Source of the DNA: Limnochordia bacterium
Lineage (GTDB): Bacteria > Bacillota > Limnochordia > Darwinibacteriales > SLO01
Length of the DNA: 5,715 nucleotides
NCBI GenBank assembly: GCA_007132635.1
Contig: SLOG01000051.1
Location: 1-5,715, forward strand
Reading direction: 5' to 3'
Below are positions 1 to 5,542 of the stretch, in pieces. Numbering within the stretch: position 1 is the first letter of the stretch; each line of letters starts with the position of its first letter. Under the pieces are notes generated by a model. The model saw only the letters and a program-made list of their open reading frames with translations, was not told the DNA's origin and searched no databases. Position numbers and translations under genes: made by a program.

Positions 1-147
1 AAAGTTCCGGCCCAGGTGAAGAATCCCGTCGGGAAGGAGATCAACCGCCGGATTGGGATGGATGATCCTTAGTTATTCTGACGGATCCTGCAATCTCGCC
101 ACAGGTGAACGCGGGAATGTGAGTAGGAGACCTCCCATCGCATACGA

Positions 148-426
148 TTGGTGAACAGCTACAGAAGCGCCGAGGCCTGTCCCGATTTCGTCAACGGCAA
201 TGAGTTGGATCAGGCCCAGTTAGATCCGCTCATGGTTCTGTTAGAGCACGAGACCCAGCATCACGGTCAGCTAATTCGGCTTGTGTATGGAAATGGATTG
301 GCGTTCCCGGGCCTTCGGAATCGTTTTGTAGTACCTCAGACCGATTGTTCCGTAGTTGGCTACCGAAACAGGAGAGGAGAGAAAGTATGGCACATCCATT
401 GGAGTTCTTGCATCCTCGCTCATTAG
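148..426 (+). pseudogene. DinB-like (DinB/YfiT fold) protein, C-terminal remnant
   Basis: Residues 25-54 of this open frame (bases 220-309) read like the last third of a DinB-family four-helix protein: LDPLMVLLEHETQHHGQLIR, followed by a short segment ending in LAFP. The HETQHHGQ stretch (bases 247-270) matches the family's C-terminal metal-binding HxxxH(H)xGQ helix. Full DinB proteins are about 150-170 residues; here the first two thirds, including the N-terminal metal-ligand histidine, are absent, and an in-frame TAG at 124-126 closes the frame upstream. The possible starts (TTG 148, GTG 151) have no convincing ribosome site. Similarity fades after about base 336, and the frame runs on to a stop at 424-426, 40 bases inside the symporter gene, so the natural stop seems lost. 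I infer a decayed gene. The family assignment rests on motif recognition only; DinB proteins are metal-dependent enzymes such as thiol transferases, but no activity is expected here. Confidence 0.55.
370..381 (+). promoter_or_regulatory. Ribosome binding site that fixes the symporter start
   Basis: The purine run AGGAGAGGAGAG contains two overlapping Shine-Dalgarno cores. GGAG at 376-379 sits 7 bases before ATG 387. The earlier in-frame ATG at 345 has no such site, so 387 is the preferred start. Confidence 0.75.
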
Positions 427-1760
427 GCCTTCTTAGTGGCAAAGTCCACAGTCTGATAAAGACAAAGCTATGGATGAAAATCCTAGTGGGGATGGTGTTA
501 GGAATCCTTGTCGGTTTGCTGCTGAGCGAGACCTTTGATCTCGTAGAGCGCCAGACTGCTCTGACGATCGGTAGCTGGTTAGCTCTTCCGGGAAACATTT
601 TTCTTGGGCTAATTCAGATGATCGTGGTTCCGCTAGTATTTGCTTCGGTGATAACGGGGTTAGCATCGAGTGACAGCATGGAGCAGTTGCGGAAAGTAGG
701 ATCCCGGTTAGTCATCTACTTCGTCTGCACCACGTCTTTGGCTATTACCATTGGCATCGTTGCCGGCTTGGTGATCCAGCCAGGCAATTATATCGATGGT
801 GCTATGATGCGAGATCTAGGCGCAGAAGTGCCCGAGGCCGTCACGGAGGGCGACGATCTTGCCGCGCCCGCCGCAGTTGATATCCCCGATGTATTGACGG
901 AGATACTGCCCCAAAATCCCTTGGGGGCTATGGTAAACGCAGAGATGCTGCAGGTGGTGTTATTTGCTCTGATTTTCGGTATGGCACTGATATCGATTGG
1001 AACGCGAGAAGCAGAGCCACTGATAAATCTGCTGAGTTCTGTACAAGAGGTCTGTATGACTATAGTAGGCTGGGCCATGCTGTTAGCGCCGGTAGCCGTG
1101 TTCGGTCTTCTTGCGCAGATAACTCTGGAGGTGGGTCTAGACGCCCTAGCTGGAGTGATAGTCTACGTCGTGACTGTGCTGACAGGTCTCGGGTTTCTGC
1201 TTCTCATGTATATGGCTATCGTCTATTTCCTTGCTCATAAATCACCTTTGTGGTTCTTACGGACTATTCGAGAGGTGCAGTTACTGGGCTTCTCCACATC
1301 AAGCTCAGCAGCCGTTATGCCCCTGTCGATTAGAACAGCCGAAAAGGATTTGGAGATTACACCATCAATATCGCAGTTTATCATTCCTCTTGGTGCGACC
1401 ATCAACATGGATGGTACTGCACTCTACCAAGGAGTCGCCACCGTCTTTCTCGCCCAGGTCTTCGGGGTGGAGTTAAGCCTTGCAGCCATGGTTCTAGTCG
1501 TGGTGACGGCTGTCGGGGCGTCTATTGGTACGCCAGCTACCCCCGGTGTGGGCATCGTTATTCTGTCTATGGTGCTGCAGAGTGTTGGTATTCCCACGGC
1601 TGGTATTGCGCTTATCATTGGTGTTGACCGCATTCTAGATATGAGTCGCACCGCTCTCAACGTCACAGGGGATCTGACTGCAGCCCTCGTCATGGATCGA
1701 TGGTTTGGCAGCAAGGATGATGATCAGGATACACAGTTGGAACAAGATAGTACGGCATGA
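387..1760 (+). CDS. Dicarboxylate/amino-acid:cation symporter (DAACS, SLC1/GltP-DctA type)
   Basis: This 457-residue inner-membrane protein has the full length and all hallmark motifs of the glutamate/dicarboxylate carrier family, which works as a trimer with an elevator mechanism. Transmembrane segments begin at about residue 28. The re-entrant hairpin HP1 carries the serine-rich FSTSSSAAVMP (302-312), TM7 has NMDGT (340-344), HP2 has GTPATPGVG (381-389), and TM8 has DRILDMSRTALNVTGD (414-429). In the archaeal homologue GltPh the equivalents of D418, R421, T422 and N425 hold the substrate; arginine at 421 favours an acidic side chain (glutamate, aspartate or C4-dicarboxylate) over neutral amino acids. 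NMDGT and D429 fit the Na+ sites, so Na+ coupling is likely, although some bacterial relatives use H+. The acidic loop at about 137-175 and the acidic tail (441-454) are probably soluble. The start at 387 is chosen for its strong ribosome site; an upstream ATG at 345 would add 14 residues. It is monocistronic as seen. Exact substrate cannot be read from sequence. Confidence 0.95.
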   Translation: MAHPLEFLHPRSLGLLSGKVHSLIKTKLWMKILVGMVLGILVGLLLSETFDLVERQTALTIGSWLALPGNIFLGLIQMIVVPLVFASVITGLASSDSMEQLRKVGSRLVIYFVCTTSLAITIGIVAGLVIQPGNYIDGAMMRDLGAEVPEAVTEGDDLAAPAAVDIPDVLTEILPQNPLGAMVNAEMLQVVLFALIFGMALISIGTREAEPLINLLSSVQEVCMTIVGWAMLLAPVAVFGLLAQITLEVGLDALAGVIVYVVTVLTGLGFLLLMYMAIVYFLAHKSPLWFLRTIREVQLLGFSTSSSAAVMPLSIRTAEKDLEITPSISQFIIPLGATINMDGTALYQGVATVFLAQVFGVELSLAAMVLVVVTAVGASIGTPATPGVGIVILSMVLQSVGIPTAGIALIIGVDRILDMSRTALNVTGDLTAALVMDRWFGSKDDDQDTQLEQDSTA

Positions 1761-1820
1761 GGTTCGGTCTAAAACCAGAGCGCTGGCACCATGAGGCCAA
1801 TCGGCTCGCGTCGTCCTTAT

Positions 1821-3716
1821 TCACGCATCTTGCAGCTCGAGCCAACGTTCCATGGCTTCTTCGATTTGCGGCTCTAAGAGCTTCTGCTGGGCGAAGAGTT
1901 TCTGAGCCTTTTCAGCGTCGGAACCGGCATCGGCTAGCTCCTGCCGCAGACGCGTCAGCTCGTCCTCCCAACGCGATAGGTCGGACTCCAGCTGTTCCAA
2001 CTCTCTTTCTCGCTGCCGGGATGAGACGGTCGCCCGCTGGCTCGACCTGCTGTGTGCTGTGGATTCTTGGCCGCCCGTCGGCGCTCGCTGGTCTTTTAAC
2101 CGTTCTTGGCGAGCTTGCCAATAGGCGTCGAAGTCTCCCAAATAGCGGTGGAGGCGTCCCTGCCGCAGTTCCACTACCGCGTTCACACTCTTATTGATGA
2201 AGTAACGATCATGACTGACCATAAGCAGTGTTCCCGGGAATTCCTGTAGGGCTTCTTCCAAGGCTTCCATGGCGGGAATGTCTAGGTGGTTAGTCGGTTC
2301 ATCCAACACGAGTACATTATATACGCCATGCATCAATTGGCAAAGGCGCAGACGACTGCGTTCGCCGCCGCTCAGATTACCTACCGTCTTAAAAACATCC
2401 TGGCTCCTGAATAGAAATTTGGCTAGGATGTTGCGAGCCTGTCCTTCTGTCATGGGACAGGTGTCGCGGAAGCAGTCTAATATGCTGTGGTTTTCGTCGG
2501 CAAACGTTACCATTTGGTCCAGCCATCCCACCTTGGCGCTGCTGGCCCAGCGGATACTGCCTTTGTGGGGCGTTTCCAAACCTTGGAGCAGCCGCAGAAG
2601 CGTGGTTTTGCCGCTGCCGTTTTCTCCCACCAAGGCCAATCGTTCCCCCCACCGCACGTGCAGAGCTGCGCCGCGCAGAAGCGCGAGCTGCTCGTAGCCG
2701 AAGTGGAGGTCATCACAGACAAGTGTGTCTTTCCCAGCCCGGCCGGCACTGTCCAAACGCAAGGCCACGGAATCCTCGCTTAGTTTTGGCCGCTCGATGG
2801 TTTCCATCTTTTCCAGTCGTTTCTCGATACTAGCTGCTCGCTTGAAAAACTTTTCGTTGTCTCCTTGAGCTCCCCACATGCGCAGCTTTTTTATCGTAGC
2901 TTCCATGGCCGCAACCTTTTTTTGCTGGTTCTCATACACGGCCTGCTGTTGCAGGAGATGCTCCTGTTTTTGGAGCCGAAAGCGGCTGTAGTTGCCCGAC
3001 CAGCTCACGGCCTGGCCATTCTGGATCTCGAACGTTACGTTGGCCATTGCGTCAAGGAAATAACGATCATGGGATATGGCGGCAACTGTACCTTCGTACT
3101 GGCGCAGGAAGTCTTCCAGCCAGGCCAGGGAGTCTAAGTCCAAGTGGTTGGTGGGCTCGTCTAGCAGCAGAATGTCCGGTTCCTGTAATAACGTTTTTGC
3201 GAGCCCAACTCGACTCTGCTCGCCGCCGCTCAACTGGGAAAACGGCCGCTGAAGAAAGCCATCCGGGATCTTCAACCCCTGCTGAATGCGGTTCAGCCGT
3301 TCCTGCAAACAATAACCGCCAGCGAGTTCAAAGGCGGTCTGCATGGACGCGTACTCTTCCAGCGCTCGGTCTAATTCAGAACCGGTGAGCTTCCCTAATG
3401 AGAACTCCAACTGTTGAAGTTTCGCCTGCATGGCGAGAGTCTCACGGAATGAAGCCTGTAGTACATCGGCTACCAGCTGCTGGCCGTAATCTGGAGTTTG
3501 GGCCAGGTAGCCCACGATGGCACCCCGCCGCAGGTGGATATCGCCTTCATCTTTGGGCTCTAGGTTTGCCAGCACGCGAAATAAGGTGGTCTTACCGCAG
3601 CCGTTCGGTCCGACCACAGCCACGCGATCACCTTGATGGATCTCCATGCTGAGATTGTCTAGGACTAGTTCAGCTCCGAAGTATTTAGTTAAGCCGTTAA
3701 CAGCCAAGTCGATCAT
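1821..3716 (-). CDS. ABC-F family ATPase (YdiF/Uup-like), ribosome-associated
   Basis: The 631-residue protein has two ABC ATPase domains in one chain and no membrane segments, as in ABC-F translation factors, which bind near the ribosomal E site and act on stalled ribosomes. Domain 1: Walker A GPNGCGKT (36-43), signature LSGGEQSR (162-169), Walker B ILLLDEPTNHLD (182-193, catalytic E187), switch SHDRYF (215-220). A charged linker of about 70 residues (244-315, with GDNEKFFKRA) is the P-site tRNA interaction motif. Domain 2: Walker A GENGSGKTT (364-372), LSGGERSR (448-455), VLVLDEPTNHLD (468-479, E473), SHDRYF (501-506). A Glu/Arg-rich coiled coil (about 565-630) follows, as in YdiF and Uup. 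The linker is of ordinary length, so a housekeeping role is more likely than antibiotic resistance, but that is inference. ATG at 3716 has GGAG (3727-3730) 10 bases upstream; the in-frame GTG at 3725 is one base from that site, so the shorter form is preferred. It converges with the symporter across 60 bases with no clear terminator. Confidence 0.93.
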   Translation of the reverse strand: MIDLAVNGLTKYFGAELVLDNLSMEIHQGDRVAVVGPNGCGKTTLFRVLANLEPKDEGDIHLRRGAIVGYLAQTPDYGQQLVADVLQASFRETLAMQAKLQQLEFSLGKLTGSELDRALEEYASMQTAFELAGGYCLQERLNRIQQGLKIPDGFLQRPFSQLSGGEQSRVGLAKTLLQEPDILLLDEPTNHLDLDSLAWLEDFLRQYEGTVAAISHDRYFLDAMANVTFEIQNGQAVSWSGNYSRFRLQKQEHLLQQQAVYENQQKKVAAMEATIKKLRMWGAQGDNEKFFKRAASIEKRLEKMETIERPKLSEDSVALRLDSAGRAGKDTLVCDDLHFGYEQLALLRGAALHVRWGERLALVGENGSGKTTLLRLLQGLETPHKGSIRWASSAKVGWLDQMVTFADENHSILDCFRDTCPMTEGQARNILAKFLFRSQDVFKTVGNLSGGERSRLRLCQLMHGVYNVLVLDEPTNHLDIPAMEALEEALQEFPGTLLMVSHDRYFINKSVNAVVELRQGRLHRYLGDFDAYWQARQERLKDQRAPTGGQESTAHSRSSQRATVSSRQRERELEQLESDLSRWEDELTRLRQELADAGSDAEKAQKLFAQQKLLEPQIEEAMERWLELQDA

Positions 3717-3726
3717 TAAATTCACG

Positions 3727-3730
3727 CTCC
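3727..3730 (-). promoter_or_regulatory. Ribosome binding site deciding the ABC-F start
   Basis: On the minus strand GGAG lies 10 bases before ATG 3716 but only one base before the alternative GTG 3725. This spacing favours ATG 3716. Confidence 0.5.
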
Positions 3731-3797
3731 AGTTCCATACTTCGAGTTTTGAAGGTAGTTGGTCTTCTCGGTTTTGACGAGTGCCAGTTCCCGCTGT

Positions 3798-3845
3798 TTA
3801 CCTAAAATGCCAGGCAACCCTCGTACGTAGGAAAACGAAACACAT
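3798..3845 (-). CDS. Putative 15-residue leader peptide upstream of the ABC-F gene
   Basis: On the minus strand an ATG at 3845 opens a 15-codon ORF (MCFVFLRTRVAWHFR) ending in TAA at 3798-3800. AGGAGG (3857-3852) stands 6 bases before the ATG, the best Shine-Dalgarno match in the window and better than that of the ABC-F gene itself. The stop is 81 bases upstream of the ABC-F ATG. Short ORFs in this position control several ABC-F and Erm genes by ribosome stalling and attenuation; that is known of other genes and only inferred here. The leader shows only weak 4-bp alternative pairings (CTCG/CGAG near 3770-3783) and no textbook terminator. A chance ORF cannot be excluded. A further caution is that the extended -10 box nearby would start RNA at about 3851, leaving the ribosome site untranscribed. 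Confidence 0.4.
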   Translation of the reverse strand: MCFVFLRTRVAWHFR

Positions 3846-3857
3846 TAACGCCCTCCT

Positions 3858-3866
3858 AGTATAACA
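3858..3866 (-). promoter_or_regulatory. Possible extended -10 promoter element for the ABC-F leader
   Basis: The minus strand reads TGTTATACT, a TGn extended -10 motif with a near-consensus TATACT box. No good -35 hexamer is found 16-18 bases upstream (GAGAAC at 17), which extended -10 promoters tolerate. Predicted transcription start is about 3851, so the leader ORF would be made from an almost leaderless RNA if this is the only promoter. Confidence 0.35.
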
Positions 3867-3926
3867 AACTCTGGTGCGAGGTTCTCACTGGTCTGCCTCG
3901 ATTCTCGAACGAAATGAGGTATCGCC

Positions 3927-4181
3927 GTGAAACGACAGTTCCCTATCCTGGAATTTGATCCTGACCGGCAGGCGCTGATTAACCCGGGAGATTTGCTCCA
4001 AACTCATGGCAACGCCAGAGTTCCCTGCGTACTCTGCTTCGTCAGTTCGTGGCTAGCGGCGGCGCTGGGGTGCTCAGTGGGGAGCTGCCTGTAGGGCACA
4101 TCATGGTCCCAACTAGCGCAAGAGATCTCCATTCGGGAGCGGCTGTTCTGGCTGGCCGTGGAATGCGTGTCGATTCTTTGA
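3927..4181 (+). pseudogene. Nucleoside phosphorylase (uridine-phosphorylase-like), internally deleted pseudogene
   Basis: Three blocks of one protein family occur in order, in two frames. Block 1 starts at GTG 3927, 6 bases after GAGGT (3916-3920), and reads MKRQFPILEFDPDRQALINP, continuing to VPCVLCF near 4040, the usual N-terminus of this family. Block 2 lies in another frame (4037-4120) and contains GGAGVLSGELPVGHIMVPTS, the conserved phosphorylase core segment. Block 3 is back in the first frame (4125-4181) and reads ISIRERLFWLAVECVSIL followed by TGA, the family's normal C-terminal end. Intact members are about 270-300 residues; only about 85 remain. The start-frame reading stops at a TAG at 4077-4079, before block 3. 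Sequence lost between blocks 1 and 2 and between 2 and 3 covers most of the catalytic domain, so no phosphorolysis activity is expected. Family recognition is from memory of conserved motifs. It is divergent from the ABC-F gene. Confidence 0.72.
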
Positions 4182-4643
4182 GGAGAGGCAGGAGAGATGG
4201 GTAGGAAACAAGTAAGGTGTCATGGCAGTGAATTCGTTTAACAGTACCTGGAACCGTTAAGAGGATGTCAAATCTGCAGTGTTTGTTTCTTATTACTGTC
4301 CGCCATATCATCTGAAAGCCATGGCCTGAAGGCGCTGCTTCCGGGCCTGTTTCCGTAGGTGGTCGGGGGGGTGGGGTTTTCGAATGTTGCTTTCCCACAT
4401 GGGGCACATTGAGACTGTAGTAGTGCTGAGCTAGTTTGGCTGGGGGTTTGTTGGGATGTCGGGCCAGATTTGGAGCGAAAACGGTGGTGGCTTGGTATGG
4501 GGTAACATTTTGGGTGGCCGGGACTGCTGTAGGGAGGGTTTTTCTCTTTCCCTGGTCTTCGTGCTAAACGGGCAGCCTAAACGCGAGAAACCGCCTCGCG
4601 GCGGTCAAACCTCTGTTCGGATAGGGCCTATGACAAAGGGAGA
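4182..4643 (+). other. Spacer without a supported gene; G-rich on the + strand
   Basis: Between the phosphorylase remnant and the VOC gene I find no protein I can recognise. A 63-codon frame (4456-4647) overlaps the GTG start of the VOC gene as GTGA, but its composition (Gly-rich start, basic end) resembles no family and it has no ribosome site. A second frame across about 4445-4560 gives a hydrophobic stretch, also unrecognised. The + strand has strong G runs: 4358-4376, 4442-4463 and 4512-4538, the last fitting a four-tract G-quadruplex pattern. Given the neighbouring remnants, more decayed coding sequence beyond recognition is plausible. Confidence 0.5.
4582..4605 (+). promoter_or_regulatory. 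Two overlapping, mutually exclusive hairpins in the VOC gene leader
   Basis: CGCGAG (4582-4587) pairs perfectly with CTCGCG (4595-4600) across a 7-base loop. ACCGCC (4590-4595) pairs perfectly with GGCGGT (4600-4605) across a 4-base loop, TCGC. The two stems share bases 4595 and 4600 and each arm invades the other's loop, so only one can form. They end 38 bases before the VOC GTG. This resembles the geometry of a small RNA switch or attenuator, but there is no T-run and no riboswitch class I recognise; chance pairing in GC-rich sequence is possible. Confidence 0.35.
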
Positions 4644-5066
4644 GTGAAGCAGTTGAACGGACGAAATGTAAGAGTTGGCGTGTGTATCTATGCCGCCGAC
4701 ATGGCCAAAATGGTAAGGTTCTATACAGAGAAACTTGGTTTTCACACGAATTGGAGTGGTGACGACGAATTTGCCGAGTTTGAAACGGCAAGTGGAGCTT
4801 TATCCTTCTTTATGTATAGTAGAAAAGCATTCACAGAGGCGATTGGGGAAAGCTATGTTCCTCCAAAAGGAATTAACCAGACATTTGAAGTTGCTGTTTG
4901 GTTGCCCTGTTTTGCCGATGTGGATGCGGAGTATGAGAGATTGTTGGCGTTGGGCGTGCGACTGCCGACTGGAGAGCCCACGACCTTTTCCTTCGGCATA
5001 CGTAGCTTTTACGTGGCGGATCCAGAGGGGAACCTGGTAGAGATTGGCAGTGCGAGTAAAACGTAG
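4644..5066 (+). CDS. VOC-superfamily protein (glyoxalase/bleomycin-resistance/dioxygenase fold)
   Basis: This 140-residue protein has the size and two-module layout of a single-chain VOC protein. Module 1 (about 9-60) has the typical opening of strand plus DMAKMVRFYTEKLGF (19-33). Module 2 (about 77-135) ends in FYVADPEGNLVEIG (122-135), the classic VOC closing motif with E133 at the usual metal-ligand position. The glyoxalase-type histidines are not evident: the first strand reads VGVCIY and the module-2 strand reads TFEVAVWL, so a glyoxalase I role is unlikely, and metal binding may differ or be absent. Substrate is unknown; related proteins include lactoylglutathione lyases, resistance proteins and binding proteins. 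Start: GTG 4644 directly abuts the purine-rich AAAGGGAGA, too close for a ribosome site, whereas TTG 4653 lies 10 bases after GGGAG (4638-4642) and would give a 137-residue protein. Both are non-ATG; I list the longer. The gene stands alone. Confidence 0.85.
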   Translation: MKQLNGRNVRVGVCIYAADMAKMVRFYTEKLGFHTNWSGDDEFAEFETASGALSFFMYSRKAFTEAIGESYVPPKGINQTFEVAVWLPCFADVDAEYERLLALGVRLPTGEPTTFSFGIRSFYVADPEGNLVEIGSASKT

Positions 5067-5109
5067 TTAGAGATCAAATCCCAACGAGCGGTTCACGTCG
5101 CTGATTCAC

Positions 5110-5132
5110 CTAATCAAACGTGAGATGATTAG
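5110..5132 (+). repeat. Inverted repeat downstream of the VOC gene
   Basis: CTAATCA (5110-5116) and TGATTAG (5126-5132) form a perfect 7-bp stem with a 9-base loop, 43 bases after the VOC stop. It is AT-rich and lacks a following T-run, so it is a poor intrinsic terminator; it could stabilise the mRNA 3' end, bind a regulator or be chance. Confidence 0.35.
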
Positions 5133-5409
5133 CCTATGCCACCACGAGATGGACCGTCACAGGACCGCCCCTGCGAGCCGCGAGCCGTTTTCGTTTCTGT
5201 TTGCTGCCGATACCCAGGAACACCGGTTCCCCGTTTGGCGCGAAACCCTGCAGTGTTCATCTTTGGCTATGGCCCTCTGCGGCTGTCGTGCTCAATTCCA
5301 AAGCCGATCGCAGCATTATGGAGCGTCAGGCGGCCTGGCTGCGGTCTTTGCGCCGGTGTTGGAAGAGCTGGGAATCGACACTGTGCTGACGGCCCACGAC
5401 CACTCCTAA
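5125..5409 (+). pseudogene. Metallophosphoesterase (purple-acid-phosphatase-like), internally deleted pseudogene
   Basis: Conserved blocks of an FN3-plus-metallophosphoesterase protein follow each other in three frames. Frame A, bases 5161-5253: RTAPASREPFSFLFAADTQE then FPVWRETLQ, i.e. the end of the N-terminal FN3-like domain and the first catalytic strand (GDTQ normally, here ADTQ). Frame B, 5253-5276: VFIFGYGP. Frame C, from about 5277: AAVVLNSKADRSIMERQA then AWLRSL. Back in frame A, 5344-5406: VFAPVLEELGIDTVLTAHDH plus S, then TAA; the metal-binding GHDHS is now AHDHS. Intact relatives run about 350-450 residues and have roughly 90 residues between the first two blocks, including GD and GNH motifs, and about 40 between AWLRSL and VFAPV; both are missing. 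The signal peptide and most of the FN3 domain are also gone, and no plausible start with a ribosome site is seen. Parent proteins are usually exported phosphatases. Family call is from motif order. Confidence 0.7.
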
Positions 5410-5473
5410 GAGTTGTGTTATGAGCGAAGGCTATTCTGAAGCCTATGCTTAGATCCTTATTCATAGATTCCTT

Positions 5474-5505
5474 GCGGGGTAAACAACCCCAGACGCAGCG
5501 GGGTT
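5474..5505. repeat. Three-part GGGGT / ACCCC / GGGGT element
   Basis: GCGGGGT occurs directly repeated (5474-5480 and 5498-5504) with ACCCC (5486-5490) between. ACCCC can pair with the upstream copy (5-bp stem, 5-base loop) or, as AACCCC, with the downstream GGGGTT (5500-5505; 6-bp stem, 9-base loop). The only T-run is short, so terminator function on either strand is uncertain. Confidence 0.3.
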
Positions 5506-5542
5506 TGCGGTGATATTACAGAATGAATGCAAGTCTATGTAA

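Noticed and set aside
1..72. Open frame from the left edge ending in TAG at 70-72, 23 codons
   Set aside because: It could be the C-terminus of an upstream gene, but another frame is open to about the same point (TGA near 63) and I recognise neither translation.
298..335. Sigma-A type promoter before the symporter
   Set aside because: Best candidates (TTGGCG or TTCCCG with TGTAGT) have poor boxes or 20-base spacing, and they lie in DinB remnant sequence.
1761..1820. Possible bidirectional terminator between the convergent symporter and ABC-F genes
   Set aside because: Only 4-bp stems (GGTT/AACC; TGGC/GCCA) and no T-run on either strand.
4042..4407. 121-codon minus-strand frame opposite the phosphorylase remnant
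   Set aside because: Pro/Arg-rich with no family resemblance and no ribosome site; its right-hand half lies over recognisable + strand phosphorylase blocks.
4531..4553. Hairpin AGGGAGGG / CTTTCCCT with a T-rich loop
   Set aside because: The stem needs two G-T pairs and the T-run lies in the loop, not after the stem, so it is not an intrinsic terminator.
4445..4560. Hydrophobic frame with FGAKTVVAWYGVTFWVAG, possibly another decayed gene
   Set aside because: Only a vague resemblance to GA-x-x-VVxW motifs of CHAT or C25-like proteins; too short and unsupported to call.
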